DNA from: Porites lobata
Taxonomy: Eukaryota > Cnidaria > Anthozoa > Scleractinia > Poritidae
Assembly: GCA_942486035.1 (NCBI GenBank)
Contig: CALNXK010000032.1
Location: 3,752,501 to 3,816,500 of the forward strand
Direction: 5' to 3'
Length of the DNA stretch: 64,000 nt
The notes beneath the pieces are model-generated. The model was not told where the DNA came from and searched no databases. It worked only from the letters and a program-made list of their open reading frames with translations. This document shows, in pieces, positions 22,801 through 35,729 of this stretch (its first letter is position 1; every line of letters begins with the position of its first letter). The translations under genes and the position numbers were made by a program.

Positions 22801-25800
22801 CAGAGGGGAAAATAAATGTATATTTCTTTCAAAGCGCTCGGGCTTTTCCTGACAGTCACTGGATTGAGAGAACCAAAATTTGTAGGAGAATTTAAAAGTT
22901 GAATTTTTATATAAGAATCGAGTGTACTAATTACCTTGTTCAGCCAGAATAAGACAACCACAAGTTATATACATGTACCACTGGAGAGATTTTATTTCTG
23001 TGTTCAAGAAACCCCACTGAATCTCAAACAAGCATATTAATTGAACTAAAGATATATATTAGAATTTACAATAATTATTCATTTTTGGATAATAGTTACC
23101 TGTACAGCTGTCGTTAGTGAGGTCATGAGGTGCCCTGTAGAACCCCTTTTCGCAAGAGCATGAGCCTTGACCTGGAGTAGACAAGCTACTTGAAGGACAC
23201 GTGACGCATTGACCATTGCCAACTGAATCCTTGTAATAACCTGCTTCGCATTCTGTGAAGTTAAAGTAGTAATGGGAATTTTTATCTTTTAATCGGCTAG
23301 TATATTATTAAATGGAGCCGAATACTGATATCAAGAGTTTTTTTCAGATTCGATGAGGTGTTATCGTTTGAGATCTTCCAACTTTTAATTATAAGTAGCC
23401 TCACTTTTGACTTTTTGCGACGTCATTTGTTCGAAATTAAACGTATTCTTTTATTCTACTACTGACGGTCAATTGATGAATTATAATAGAAAAGTTGTTG
23501 AGCGTTTGACTTAAATGTTAAAGATTTGGTTGGATTTGGCTGCTTAGGAAGGAGGGGTTAATTAAATAAAAAATGAGTATGATTCTAAAACAGTTTTAGT
23601 TAACTATAGCAGGATTTAATTAACAATTTTAATTATAACGGTTACCACTAACGCGCGCTCTTTGAATGCCAAGGGGCAACAACCAACAAGGGACAAAGGT
23701 TTCCTCTGAACGGAGCCCGTTTTCGAAAATTAATTTTGTAACCTGAGGATCTATAGCTACTTATAATTCTTCACGTTATCAAAAAGAATCCTTAAGCGCG
23801 TATTGAGAAAGCTTAATGCGGTTGTAACTTACAGTGTTTAAATAAGTCGAAAATTTGAGTTTTCTTCGACAAACACTCAACAAATTCGTACTCCTGGTAA
23901 TCTTGACATGAAGCGGTGTCAGATCCTGTAGCAAAATTTTGCAAAAACGACTTAAACGCCGACATTTTCCCCCGAGTGCCTGAGAAACGGAGAAAAAATC
24001 TTCTCTTGGCCAACGCGTGAAAACCATGGTAAAGGTCGATTGACGTCCACCAAACCGCAGGGTTGAACCGAAGAAAAAACCCTTTGAGGGCGCGTGTGTT
24101 TTAACCGCTGTAACTATACTCGGAAACGAATAAATAACTTGATTGAACGATGAATCTCTGGTCTGATTAACATTGACTTACACTTGTATAAAAATGGCCA
24201 TTATCATCTTACCAGCGCAAGTATCGCCAGCTAGCTCGTATCCTGCAGCACAAAGACAAGTGATTTTATCGTCCTTCACCCATTGCCCTGTACTAAGACA
24301 TGTCGCTGTAAGTAAGCTGTTGCTAGGATACGGGGAGGCTCCACTAGAGCATGTTCCCTTAACTGTCACGTTATGTAGGCTGGATTGAGGCGCTGAAGTT
24401 TTGTTAAAGAGAACGCCGTGTTTTATCACACTGGGGCAGTACGTGTACGATACAACGACGGATGCGAGTGATAGGCAGGCTCCTGTGTCTTGAAATGCAA
24501 GATAAATACCTCGACCATTTACAGCCACGTTTATGTTTGCCTGGTTCATGCGTGGGACAGCCCCAGGCGTCCAGACATGGGTTGCATTAACAGTTTGCAC
24601 ATGACTGAATTTTCCCGTTAGAACGTCTTTCTTGGTGATTCCACCTATTTCAGGTCCATTTGTTTGTAGTTTAAAAACGGTGAAAGCCTGCTTGCAGTAG
24701 AGAAACACCGATGGACACTGTCTGATTGTGAACAAAAGTTTTAAATGCACTTCGTTTGCTCCTTGTAGATCAATGTATTCAGAGACAAGCCAGCTATTTG
24801 TGTGGTTGTTTGCCGTTTCCGATAAATCGCAAACGCTGTAACCTTCACTTTCACCACCACGCGACCACTGTAATAAGAGAAAAAAGATTATTATCATGCT
24901 ATTCAGTAGCTTTAAATGATTTCAGTTTGGAAGTTCAGTTATTAAAAGTAATCACAAAAGCGTATATTTAAACGTAAATGAAAAGAAAACAATCAAACGT
25001 TTTGAAACGAGCCATGTGAATTTATTAAAAGGCAGGCAGGGAAGCTTTTAAACGGAGATGAAAAGAGCACCATGATTAAGGCCAGGACTTCAACTGATAA
25101 GAGAAATGTCAGCTAATACTGCCATCCTAGGTGTTGTCGGGATATCTTTGCAAATTTATCTGAAACATATTTATTTTTAAGTAGGTTTGTGAAAACAGTG
25201 AGGTATGGCAATGCAGTCGACTTCCCATAACTCAAACTCTTGATAACTCGAAACCCCCGCTAACTCGAAGTAATTTTCTTTGGCCTTCAGACAATTTGTA
25301 AAGTTTAGCCTCGATAACTCGAACCATTTTTTAATCACTTCGCAAGTCAAAAAAAAACAACAACAACAACAACAACAACAACAAAAAGAGTATACTGAAG
25401 TCCGCAGAAACATTGCATTTATTTCAAAACAAACTTGTCAAGCTGTGTCAATTCTTTGTCTTTACTCAGAGCCGGTCCCAATCAAGCTTTGTTGTTCAAT
25501 CTACTCGGATTCTTGCTGCCCTTGAAGTGATGAAGTGTGTATGATACTTGCAATTCCCAGCAACTCGAACTTTTTCAATTTCCTTTAGAAGTTTCGAGTT
25601 ATCGGTAGTCTACTGTATTCTTAGTGTAAGAAGTTACAATAATTTCAGTACAGTAACCTTTTAGAAACACCTCTACTGTCAGGTTTAAGAAAATTTCATT
25701 CCGAAAAGTTCTTTTTATAGAGACCCTCGTGTAGCGAGTCTTTAGTCAACTGATCAATATTTAACTTAATTGTTATAAGGTGGATTCGGAGCCACCTTAA

Positions 25801-28800
25801 CCGAATTCAAGTTCAAGAGCGCTAGCACTCAAGTTGCTCCTTGTTGTTTTGTTTTAGGTAATTTCAAGACGAGCTAAGATCCCACTTCGGCAATGCACCA
25901 GGGTCCTCAGTAAGAAACAAATTTTTTAATGGCTTAAATGAAGCTTTAGAATCGTTAGTGCCCGTGTCAAAAAAGTATGTTTATGACAATTACATGCCCT
26001 GCTGCTCGCACTCACTGCTTCGTTTGAGAAAGCTTACCCTGTTTTATTTTTCCGAACGAAACGACAATTTCGTCGATTGTTTGCTATAGAACAACTTATT
26101 TTAGCTCACATGCTTTTAGTCTCTTTGCGGACGGTTTCCAATACAATCAAACCGCTTAAAAACCAGTGCATCTTAATCTATTTTAAAAGCCGCAAACTGA
26201 CACTCCCTATATCATTCTGGCGCCAACTATTTTCGACGGTAACAATTATTATAGACACCATGGAGCCATATCCTTTTATTTTCTGACGAAGTGGCTCAAA
26301 TGTTATAAATTTGGTTCTTTGTACCCACTATTGTCCTTATACCTATTTAAGGGGCATTCAAATGTTGTAAGTGGTTTTAATTTGGCTATTTACAATGATT
26401 AAAACCTTCAGTATATTGGCAACGGAGAGAATACGAGTGCTGAATGAGCATGCGCATTTTACAGTAAAATACCGTACCTAATATCAAATTTCGTTTCAAA
26501 GCTAATGGCCAAGTAAAAGGAGATTTTAAATAAACAAACACAAATAATAATAATTGAGTGAAGTGTATTATAAATTCCGCAGCTCATACTAAAAAGCAGC
26601 ATTGGCAATGTCTATATTATTACTAAATAAACTGCCAACACATTGTCGAAAACGCCATGAAAACTCTGTAAATTCCAACACTGCTGAGCTAAACCTTTTA
26701 AATGAGACTGTTGAGGTTTGTCGAACAAGACGGCCCTGAAACATTAGATGAAATGTTCACGAAGGTACGATTAAATTCAACTCAAACATCGTGGTCATTT
26801 TGGATCAACGGAAACGGGCCGATGTCAGTACCAGGGTACTGAAGTCCCTGTGAATCAGACCTGCTGTGAATACAGTGAAACCTCGGAATATGACGAAGTG
26901 CCAAGGGACTTAAACTCGGCGTTATAGCGAGATACTTTTCCATATGTTTAACTATTACCGGGGTAAACAAAATCGTCCGTTACACCGAGGACTTCGTTAT
27001 GAAAGAATACTAAAAAGGCGCGCGTGATCTCTATTGGAATTATTTTGTTTTATTTTAGGCTATGTAGGGGGTATCGGTTGCCCCCAGCACAAAAACGCCG
27101 CATTAAAAGGTATATAATGTAAAATTTAATTAAAAGTTTTTGCCCAAATGTAGAACCCAATCAAGGTATGCTTCATTTATCTTAGGATGTAAAATAAATT
27201 TTTGGTCTCCGAATTTAAAGTGATATGTGCATAGACGTCTTTTATGCTGACAATTGAACTTCAAGGCATCCGTACTCAAATGAACAACGTTTATGAAAAA
27301 TTCCCTGGTTCGATATATCTTTTGTTCTGGACAAATTGTTTTCAACTTCCCATTTTGTCACCTGCAGCTGTAGATTCCTAGATTTGTTTTTCTTATACTA
27401 GGCTGTTGTTACTTTTACGTTACCACAACACTATTAAAGACAGAGCTGTTTCTTTAATTATAACCGTTGTCGTACATCCAAACTAGGCCCTGTACGTGTG
27501 CCTGTAAACGTATCAAGTACCAATATATCTAATCCGGTCCTTTGCGTCATAACCATTATCACTGGAGAGAGTTTTTCAGCTACCATGGTGCCGTCCTTAG
27601 ATATCAAATAATTACGGTAACATGATAGAGATGGGCATTGAATGATTCTTTCTCAAAGCCTGGGTACAGTGACCTTTTTGTGTCCGTTTTTGATTCCTTA
27701 AATGTGCTTACAGGACTGCACGTGCCTTGTACAAGGCAAATATTAGCCTTGCAAAGTAATTTGTTGACTTAAAAGCTTATAGTACTGGCACATTACATTC
27801 CTATACTCCAATTCTTGGCTCAGTTAAACCATTTTTTATTCGTGGCATTATTGAAGTAGGAGGTTTCGTTTTTCTACATTCAAATACCTTTTTCGATTTC
27901 TTTTTTTTTGTACTTTGATGCGTACAATATATAAGGCTTTGTAATTAGTTGGCTTACGGAGTACACGTATTCAGTGACGTTTTGCACAGATAGCTGAGGA
28001 ATGTAATCGTTATATGTACAGTACAGTGATTGGGAAAACAAGTTCCCAATTCAATGCGTCATCTCTTCCATCTCTTTCGGTATTCAATGTTAAACTTTTT
28101 TTGTCTTTTTTTTCCTATCATATAATTTCGGTAACCTTGATTACACTAGAAGTGATAGTTCAAAAAAAAAAAAAAAAATGCTTGCATGCCTTGGTAGACA
28201 AAATGAGCAAGGCATGCCTTCATCACCATTCAGCTCATACCTATTATACACTGAGGATAACCGCCGTACAATGCTTCCAAACTTCATTACCTTTTTCAAA
28301 GTACATTTTCGTTTCAATTATACATATTACAGCTGATGCCTTTGTGAACATTACAATGCATGAACCGCACGGTTTTCTAACATGATCAAAACGCAACAAT
28401 AGTACGAGGGTGGGCTTTAATTACTCAGATTAAACATTCGAGGAGGTCTTTTTACATTTCGTAAGCAATAAGGTGTGCTCAGTGTTGTATGTGTGCACAC
28501 GTTCAATACACATTTGACAGTGCTTGACGTCGTTTGCAAATAAATGTAAATAAAGCAACCCAAATCATTATGTATTTTTATTATAAAAGTAAACAAATGA
28601 GCTTAAATCGGACTGCTCGCTTCCCTTTATAGCTTTACTTAATAATCTTCTCTTTTTGAAGGAGTCCCTACTATTTCATGCAGTAGTTCCACCGGCCAAA
28701 TATACCATCAAGTATTATGTAAGCTTATTTCTTCAACTACGGTTTGTCCCGATTTGATTCTATACTGCGAAATCCTTGATGAATTCATGCAGTGTTGATA

Positions 28801-29793
28801 TTTTGTTGTATCGCTCAAAGTGAACAGAATATTAATGTCGTTTTCTTGCCTTTGTGATGTCCAGTCACGCTTATAATTTTTTGATTGAAATGTTCTACAC
28901 AATCTATTGGTATGTATAATAAATAACTTAAATCTGCTGAGAATATATATTAAGCCCTTAAACCTGGCGTTTACTCCAGCGATACTATATCAGTGACCTA
29001 AAAGGCAATATTGTTTTAAAGTAAATGATTAGCCATATTAAAGCGATATTAAAAATCTCTATAAATCTCAGTACATGTCACGGTCATCACAGAACTTCAA
29101 AAGCTACTACAAAGGCAGTCGAACTAATGTACATTTCCCCTCTTACAGTTGTGTGGTTGGTGGGTCGCCAAATGTCGTTGCTAAGAAGTAATTCTAGCTT
29201 GAACTTCATATACGGAAACAAAGCTTAACTAAAAAAAAAACAATCAAACTTCCCTCTATTTATCTTCCTGGTGTATACCTTGCAAAATTTTCATGTTTTT
29301 CCCTCCTACATATTCTTACTATTTTTTTAATATATTGGAAAAAATTATCTGCCAGTGCATATTAATATATTTGATTTCCTTTGGTTTGATAAGCATCACA
29401 ATACTGACAAAAACTAGATGGTAAGATCAAAGTTGCGAATCGGACATGACCTTCTCTGGGCAACACACTTAGTAACCTGCCTCAGTTTTAAGGCCTTTAT
29501 TTCTTTTCGTCTTAACGTGCAAAACACTTACCCCACTCCACGGTCCAAACTCGAGACGTGTTAGCCAGTACCACGACGAATTTTGGTTCCTGTCCAGGAG
29601 TATTTCTAAAACAGGAAATCGCCAAGTAAGGAACGATATAACACTAGTTACTGAGTGACCAATTTTTAGAGCCGAGAGTCATTATTTAAATGAAATTATA
29701 CGTACCGGTCTCGCAGCTGACTTTCAATTTTGAGCGGTTAAGTAAAGCTATAAAGGCTACTCCAAGAAATGCTTGACACCATGCTATTCTCAT
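19835..29793 (-). CDS. Kinase-less Eph-receptor-like membrane protein (gene B), 711 aa
   Basis: Six coding exons on the minus strand: 29793-29706, 29605-29532, 24867-24213, 23252-23100, 22758-22348 and 20589-19835. Phases match at every junction (1, 0, 1, 1, 1) and the 2136-nt frame is open. Domains: signal peptide 1 to about 27; Eph ligand-binding domain about 28-198 (VCDLSE, NSWL, FTIRQC, then GIYLAFQDTGACLSL and YTYCP); sushi-like plus GCC2/GCC3-type Cys-rich region about 200-323; one FN3 of the first Eph type, about 324-425, with the extra Cys loop CSACSNTGSCSENC; a stalk; a TM helix about 474-501. The tail 502-711 is Ser/Pro-rich with a single Tyr (Y566), three W-[F/L]-P motifs (W582, W628, W701) and the C-terminus QFNV. 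There is no kinase, no SAM and no second Eph FN3, although canonical Eph receptors have all three. It is divergent from gene C. Probably binds ephrin-like partners at the surface without kinase signalling; the ligand is not known. Confidence 0.93.
20802..21200. mobile_element. MITE of the 'GGGGCACCCAACG' family with 8-bp TSD
   Basis: TIRs GGGGCACCCAACG and CGTTGGGTGCCCC. AGTAAACA occurs just outside both ends (20795-20802 and 21202-21209), consistent with a hAT-type 8-bp duplication. About 0.4 kb, non-coding, in intron 5 of gene B. Relatives lie at 63157-63643 and from 63846 to the window edge. Confidence 0.85.
21375..21612. mobile_element. MITE with GGGCC(C/G)GTTGTTC-like TIRs
   Basis: The left end GGGCCCAGTTGTTCGAAG pairs with the right end CTTTGAACAACCCGGCCC; inside, GCTAACCCGG and AACCTAGGG-like blocks are also mirrored. 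About 238 bp, no coding capacity, inserted in intron 5 of gene B within a GGAATCCGGAAT-rich stretch. Confidence 0.8.
21684..21930 (-). pseudogene. Partial duplicate of the gene B cytoplasmic-tail exon
   Basis: About 245 bp closely match the tail exon at about 19973-20218 and encode the same stretch, including the second W-L-P motif (SVEWLPLTRKSGLPALNW against SIEWLPLKRKSGLPALNW). The reading frame stays open for about 75 residues, then closes at HQDKE. There is no transmembrane part and no obvious splice acceptor. It lies inside intron 5, between exon 5 and the real tail exon, in the same orientation. Looks like a recent segmental duplication; a cassette alternative exon cannot be excluded. 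Confidence 0.85.
22759..24212 (-). other. Introns 3 and 4 of gene B
   Basis: Intron 3 (23253-24212) and intron 4 (22759-23099) flank the 153-nt Cys-rich exon at 23252-23100. I see no other coding or repeat structure; open frames at 23779-24027 have no support. Confidence 0.6.
25214..25615. mobile_element. pogo/Tigger-like MITE
   Basis: The ends CAGTCGACTTCCCATAACTC and GAGTTATCGGTAGTCTACTG are inverted relatives, with repeated ACTCGAA(C/A) blocks inside each end and TA following the right end. This is the same terminal motif family as 57415-58458. Carries a (CAA)n run at about 25350-25385. Non-coding. Confidence 0.75.
26873..27010. mobile_element. Fragment of a pogo-like element
   Basis: Starts TA-CAGTGAAACCTCGGAATATG and contains GCGTTATAGCGAGA and ACACCGAGGACTTCGTTATG, typical of pogo-type terminal sequence. 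The opposite terminus was not found, so it is probably one end of a broken copy. Confidence 0.5.
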
Positions 29794-32239
29794 TCTTGCT
29801 ATTTTAACACGTACAAGTCAAAAGGTTTGGCGGTTTCTATCAACCCAAGCACAAAGTTATAATATCGCAGTTTAATTGTCCTGAGCACGAACCGAAGTCA
29901 GAGGGTCATGAAACTGTACGATTTTTTACTGACTTGAAGAATATAGTTGCACAGAGTGACAGTATATGTCATACACGCCACTAAAACTGAAACGCTTTGC
30001 TTTACGCACTTTTCTTTTGTAGTTAAGAATTATGCAAATTAAATCTGCAAGGACTGCCTAGTAATAAAGGACGTCATTGAATGAATTGTTTGGAGTGATG
30101 TCATTGGTTAGGTCGGTTGGTTAGTGGTGCGTTAAACAGGTGATAAAAGCCGTATTGCACGTTCTGGATGTAATCAAACCAGAAACGGTCCGTGGTTGGT
30201 TTGATCAATGAATAATACCAAACTGAAATTGTACGTGCCGTTACTAGAAAGTCCAGGACAAAGTCTGAAGCGAAAAGCCCAACACCATTTGGTACCTTTT
30301 TTAAGCGAGGTTCTGATACGTCGTGGTCTCTCGGGAATAGACTATTTTAAAAGACAGGTACTGTTAATCCCTGGATTAATCAGCTGGTAAAGGGATATCA
30401 TTTAAGAATACGTAAGTAATTTAACGAATTCAAAGCCATTATAATGGGTTAGCGGAGGTTAATATAACAAAACGTACAGAATTATGCCGGTAATCAATTA
30501 GCCCATCTCTTTGACAAAAAATATTTTTCTATCGTATGACTGTGTCGGCCAGAAAATCACTTGATATTCTTACTTTGTTTGTAACATTCTATTCGAATAA
30601 AATATTATAAAATACCTCAAAGGAACCTTGAAGGGAATAAGCAATGTTATCCTTTAATTGTGGTGAATGGGAGATAAAAGGAAAATGACTTAGATTACCC
30701 ATTTCTGCAGCAAAAAGACACATTGAGTCATTTATAGTTACTGGTCGTTTAAGCTACTAATCACTGTATAAATGGAGGAAGTCAACCTTTCAGTTAAGAT
30801 TAGAACTTAGTTTCTTTGATCTTTGGTGCTACATGAAAAGTTTCATTTCCTTCTTTATTTTATTATTTTTCTTTTTACAATTAATATGCATATACTGTTT
30901 TTAAAAAGCATTCACTAGCCAAAGAGCAAATTTACGAAAGAAAAAAAAGGGACCTTACATTGGTAGTTATCGCTGTAAACCTCTCAGTTCAAAACCGTTA
31001 AATACGTCTTACTGGTGAATCAAAATACAAACAATAAGTAAAGGACTCAGCAATACTACACACCAAATAATATTTAATGACATAATACACTTCAAAAGGC
31101 CAGTCAATAGTTGGTGAATCTGACTTACGCTTTAAGGACTAGTGGTGAAGATATGACTTACATAAAGACTTACAATCGGCAAATTCCAAACTTTGCCTAA
31201 GATGTTGCAAATGACTACTAATGGCGTTGCTGTCTGAACTATTTTCCTTTAGAAGTTTCGGATAAAAGCAATTGATTCTTTTGCTCGTATTTCTTAACGC
31301 TGTCTTTAAACTTCTGTGTTCACCAGTCAAGTTACTTCAGGTTTTTCTGTCATGCAAAGAAATAGATCTCAAGCTAAAAATCAAAGTTGTTTTGTATTAG
31401 GATTCCCTGATTTATTATGAGTTTTACTCATTGAATTTTCTGGGTTGCCTTATCTAAGTGAAATATTTTCGTTGTAATGTGTTAAGACCTGCTATTAGTT
31501 ATAAACGAGGATGAGTTTAGGCGCCTTACATGTATGTTCATATGTAGGAGATACATGGAATTTCTTGATTAACCATTACGGAGCCAAGTGACTGATCTTT
31601 TTCGTGTCCGTAAAAAAAGAAAAAAAAAACAATGGGTACAGATAAAAGATAAAAAAATAAATGGCCAAACGAAAAGACGAAGAAAAAAAAAGGAAAAAAC
31701 AATAAAAAAGAATATGAATAAAAGGATTTATTATTCTCCGTCATAATGTAAAAGAGGTTCTAGAAAACAGAGGGTTATAAAAACGACGGTTGTGGAGTTT
31801 CTCGAAAATGTTTAGCAGAGTCAAAAAGAATGTAGCTTGTTTGAAAATGTTGACGTAATGTATATCTATTGAAAGGAAATAATAAGAAGCTACAGCGCCG
31901 AAAAATTGCAAACATCTGGCAAACAGCACGTCCAAAAATCGCGAAAACGATGCTAGTATCGCTGTTGTTGTCGTAAATATTGGCTTATCGTTTGACGCGC
32001 TTGCATTTTTATTTTCTTAATGAGACAAACGTTTAGGTTGTTGTTGTTGTCATATTATTGCCTTTTCCGTCAATGCAGAGAGAGGTATTACATGTCGATC
32101 TAGGTTACATTTTCTCTCTTCCCAAGCGTGGCCTTCACGCTTGCTCACGTGATTCGTTTGCATTATTATTCCTCTTTTACAACTATATGTGTAATCAAAT
32201 GGTGGCGAGAGTAAACGGCTTGGGAAATTATTAGGATTT

Positions 32240-32712
32240 AAACAAAACGCGCGTGAAATTATTCCCTAATTTCACGATGATACTTTCTAACATCATGGGA
32301 GACGAAATCGTCAGCAATCGTGATTTTTGACATGTCTATATATCCTAGGCTCGATTACCGGCCGCTGTTCGGAAATCGAGCCTATATATATCCTGGATCG
32401 TATCGATCGAAAGAAATATTAAATCCACTCTCTCAAACGTTTAGAGCATTTGGCTTAAGCTCAGAGTATTCAGTACTTTTAGACAAAATAACTTTTAGAA
32501 TCCTTCTTGAAGTGTTTTTTCGTGTGATCAGGTTTTCTAAAGAGTCTTCTTATGCCCTGCCCTCTTCATTCATGACATTTCAAAAACAAAAACACAAAAT
32601 GCCATTTTAAAACTTCGTCGCCATCTTGACACTAAGACGTACGGAAGGTTGCCATGACAATTTCGTAATTTCACATGTGAAATTACAAATTAACTCTGAA
32701 ATTTCGCGCCAG
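32240..32712. mobile_element. Probable MITE with GTGAAATTA palindromic ends
   Basis: The left end holds a 10-bp hairpin CGTGAAATTA/TAATTTCACG (32252-32276), and the right end a perfect 22-bp palindrome built on GTAATTTCACA (32665-32686). Outer GCGCG-GAAATT sequences are roughly inverted. A further hairpin GGCTCGATT/AATCGAGCC lies at about 32347-32383. No coding capacity. Confidence 0.5.
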
Positions 32713-32968
32713 AATTAAGAAGTAATTCTTCACACCAATGATACTAATTTGTTTAGTTGATTTTATTTTATTTACTCATTTTTCTTTTTCAATCTGAAGA
32801 CCAATGGACTGAAGGGTAGCATCCACTTTAAATCAGTGACCATAAATGATACCTGGTATTTGACTCTTTCTCTCAGTCAGTTATTACTAAGCTCATCCTT
32901 GCTAAATATCTATTTTTAATAAAATCTAACTAGTGATCTATTATCAATGCTGCGTTCTGATTGGTTGA

Positions 32969-33005
32969 GCTACTACTAGGCTATCTGTTATAGCCCAGTA
33001 GTAGC
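32969..33005. repeat. Hairpin GCTACTACTAGGCTAT
   Basis: GCTACTACTAGGCTAT pairs, with one mismatch, with ATAGCCCAGTAGTAGC across a 5-nt loop. The flanks look like a dispersed repeat. Possibly a transposon terminus. Confidence 0.5.
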
Positions 33006-34953
33006 GAAAAGCGTCGGCTTTGAGAATCAAAACAATGGCGGTTGAATTACGTTTTGCTAGCTGAAGATGATTTGTCTCGATATTTCTTACCAACTAGTTG
33101 TATTCTACTATATTTTTCGAGGAATAATTGTTAAATATTCTAATTCGCTACTCAACTAAAACGAATATAGAAAATTTATTATGTAATAAGCAACCACAAT
33201 TGGGGTGTGTCACACGAGCCGGGTGAGACACTCTTTATCAAGTTATGCCTTCATCAACAAAATGGATGGGAATGATTCAACAAACAGAATCAAAACTCGG
33301 AAATATAAAAAATACAGCAAGAAAAGAACCCTAAAAAACGATCTAAACTATGCTCGTGCAACAATGATTCCATAAAAGTGCTAAACCTTTCATATAGCAG
33401 CATGTAAGGACTACGTCTAAAAGTAAGAGAAACTGATAACCCCTAGCCACTGGGTCGTAGGTACGGCCGTAGGACGCGAATGAATATATGACAACAACTC
33501 AAATATATATAGCCTATCGCCAATGAAGCAAATGTAACAGCATAACAATGTAACAACCTGAAAGAAAGGGTTACATAACCCATGATAAATACATTTAACC
33601 ACTTATAAGCCCTAGGCTTGCACGTTTTCGTATGGGGTTTTAGGAAGCTTATAAACGGATGGGGGCTGATAACCAGAGTAGAGAGAGTACTTTGAAAGAA
33701 GCTATGACTACTGATCAAAATACGTTTTGACTTATTATTGGTATGGGGGTTGCTTATTAGCCTGGGGGACGGGTGTATACGCCGCAGGTTACGATTTTTC
33801 ATCACAGCAAAAGGCCGGTCCGTTGCTTAATGCCGGATGAATTATAATTATGATTAACAACAAGGCAACCCTGTCAAAATCAATCAAAATCAATGTTAAA
33901 TATAATTAAAATCAAGTTGCCTGGAAAGGAAGGAATTTAAAGGGTACATAATCTATTTGCTAAAGGTCTTCATGTCATACAAAAACAAAAGATTTTGTTT
34001 ACACAACACTTGAACGGTATATAATTCTACTGTTTAAAAATATATTTTTATTTCAAGTCGGTTCAATTGAAGCACGTATTCGTTGTTTGGAGGGAACATC
34101 ACATAGATGTTCCAAAATACCTGCTTGCCATGCATGGAGTGACATTAACAATCATTCCCTTACTCGATAGACAGATCACACGAATGTACATCTGCAATCT
34201 GAACCTATTAACTAAATAGTTTATTGCTGTTTTATCAGGCTGGGTAAGCACATGTTACTGATTATAATCGCTTGATTTTATTTCTAGTTCTCAGTTGATC
34301 TTTATTGACAGTATTTTCAGTGTAACACCCTCAAATGCACCATCTCTTAGAATCTTACCGTATCAACACAACCTGGTTGATTCGTACAAATTCTTTCATT
34401 ATTCTATCATCGTTCCTCATTTCGTGGCGATACCTGATTATGTGCGGGAAGTTTTGCCCCCAAATATCACTCCTCTAGCTCCTCTTTAGAAAACATTTGA
34501 AATGCTTCGAGATGGAAAAGTGCATATTTTCAGGACGCAGTTGTTTGAAACCGAAATGCATGCATAACGCTATCCACTTGCACTGGATCAATCTTTATCC
34601 AGTGGATTGCGTAACTGGTTTCCCTTATGACCCTTATATTTGTTATGATATTTAATTATCCGCTAGAAAGCGTTATCAACCATGATTTGATCAAAAACCG
34701 GAGCAGCACTCTATTTTCTCTTTCCACAATTTGATTTTGCAACTCAGTTATACTTATTTGCGCTGTTTGTGAAAGCTAGAACGAGGGTACTTGAAACTAA
34801 AACTGTCATGATTTCCTAAATTCCTAAGCAAAACAGTGGAAAAATTGCATCTCGTTTTATTGTGTCTAGGCAAACACTACTCGACGCTCAGAGAAGCAGA
34901 TCGATCTTTCCATTGTCATACAATGAGTTTTCTAATAAATCAGTTTTTTTTTT

Positions 34954-35008
34954 TTCGTTTGGTGGTGCTAATAAAAAAGTTTTTTTTTTATTAGCACCAC
35001 CAAACGAA
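34954..35008. repeat. Perfect 25-bp inverted repeat, 5-nt loop
   Basis: The arms at 34954-34978 and 34984-35008 are exact reverse complements (core TTTGGTGGTGCTAATAAAAA). It sits about 720 bp upstream of the gene C start codon. Could be a miniature foldback element or a cruciform-forming site. Confidence 0.85.
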
Positions 35009-35729
35009 TTCGCGGTTTATTGGAGCCAATCAGCGTTCCTGCGAGCAACCTCCCTCAATCCTTTTTTCACGAGCGGCTGGCGAAATTAAGATCACTCGAG
35101 ATACTAGCTGGGACCGTTGCTCGTAACTCGTTTACTTGAAAAGTGTGGAAACCGAGGGGTCATGTTTTCTTGCCCATCAAACAGCGCGCCCTATCATTGT
35201 TCCTTATGAGGGTATTAAACAGTCTGGTGAATGGTATGCAATTAAATAATATAAGATAGTACACATGCCTGAGTCTTTGCCTGACTCTTTGCCATACATA
35301 TTAAGTGAATATTTCTATCAGTGACAGACAAAAATACCGGGCGAATATATTTGAGAAAAATGGCAGCTTTTTTTCCCGCAATTCATGGCTAGTAATCTTG
35401 TGATTACAAATCATTATCCATAAAGCAGAAAATGGGTTACGAACAAGGGAAACACTATAGTATTGTTACATATTAACCGCTTTGATTCGATTGTGTGTTT
35501 ACTTTGGAAGACGGGCTACGAGAGTGATAATCGATAAACATAAACAGACTTGTTATTTGATAAATTGTTTCTTGAGCCGGTCAGCTTCTCATGAATGCTT
35601 CTGCTCGTAATTCAACACGGTCGTGACATATTTATATCATTTCACATTGTATTTGATAGCCAGTAAGCAAATCCAACCAACAAAACACGAAATATTCATC
35701 TCTAGTAACAGCTTTCTTTCTTTTCTCCA

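Larger units (their letters stand above)
24868..29531 (-). other. Intron 2 of gene B, 4.7 kb
   Basis: Separates the first two parts of the Eph ligand-binding domain. It contains a pogo-like MITE (25214-25615) and a second one-sided pogo-like fragment (26873-27010). Otherwise AT-rich with no gene seen. The equivalent intron in gene C is 2.6 kb and holds a Penelope-like relic. Confidence 0.7.
29794..35729. promoter_or_regulatory. Shared 5.9-kb divergent intergenic region of genes B and C
   Basis: Lies between the start codons of gene B (minus, 29793) and gene C (plus, 35730), so it must contain both promoters and any 5' untranslated exons. No other gene is visible. It contains several palindromes and MITE-like segments (32240-32712, 32969-33005, 34954-35008). 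No core promoter element is assigned with confidence. Confidence 0.6.

Noticed and set aside
33443..33805. 120-codon minus-strand open frame between genes B and C
   Set aside because: No domain, no splice support, and low-complexity codon use; treated as chance.
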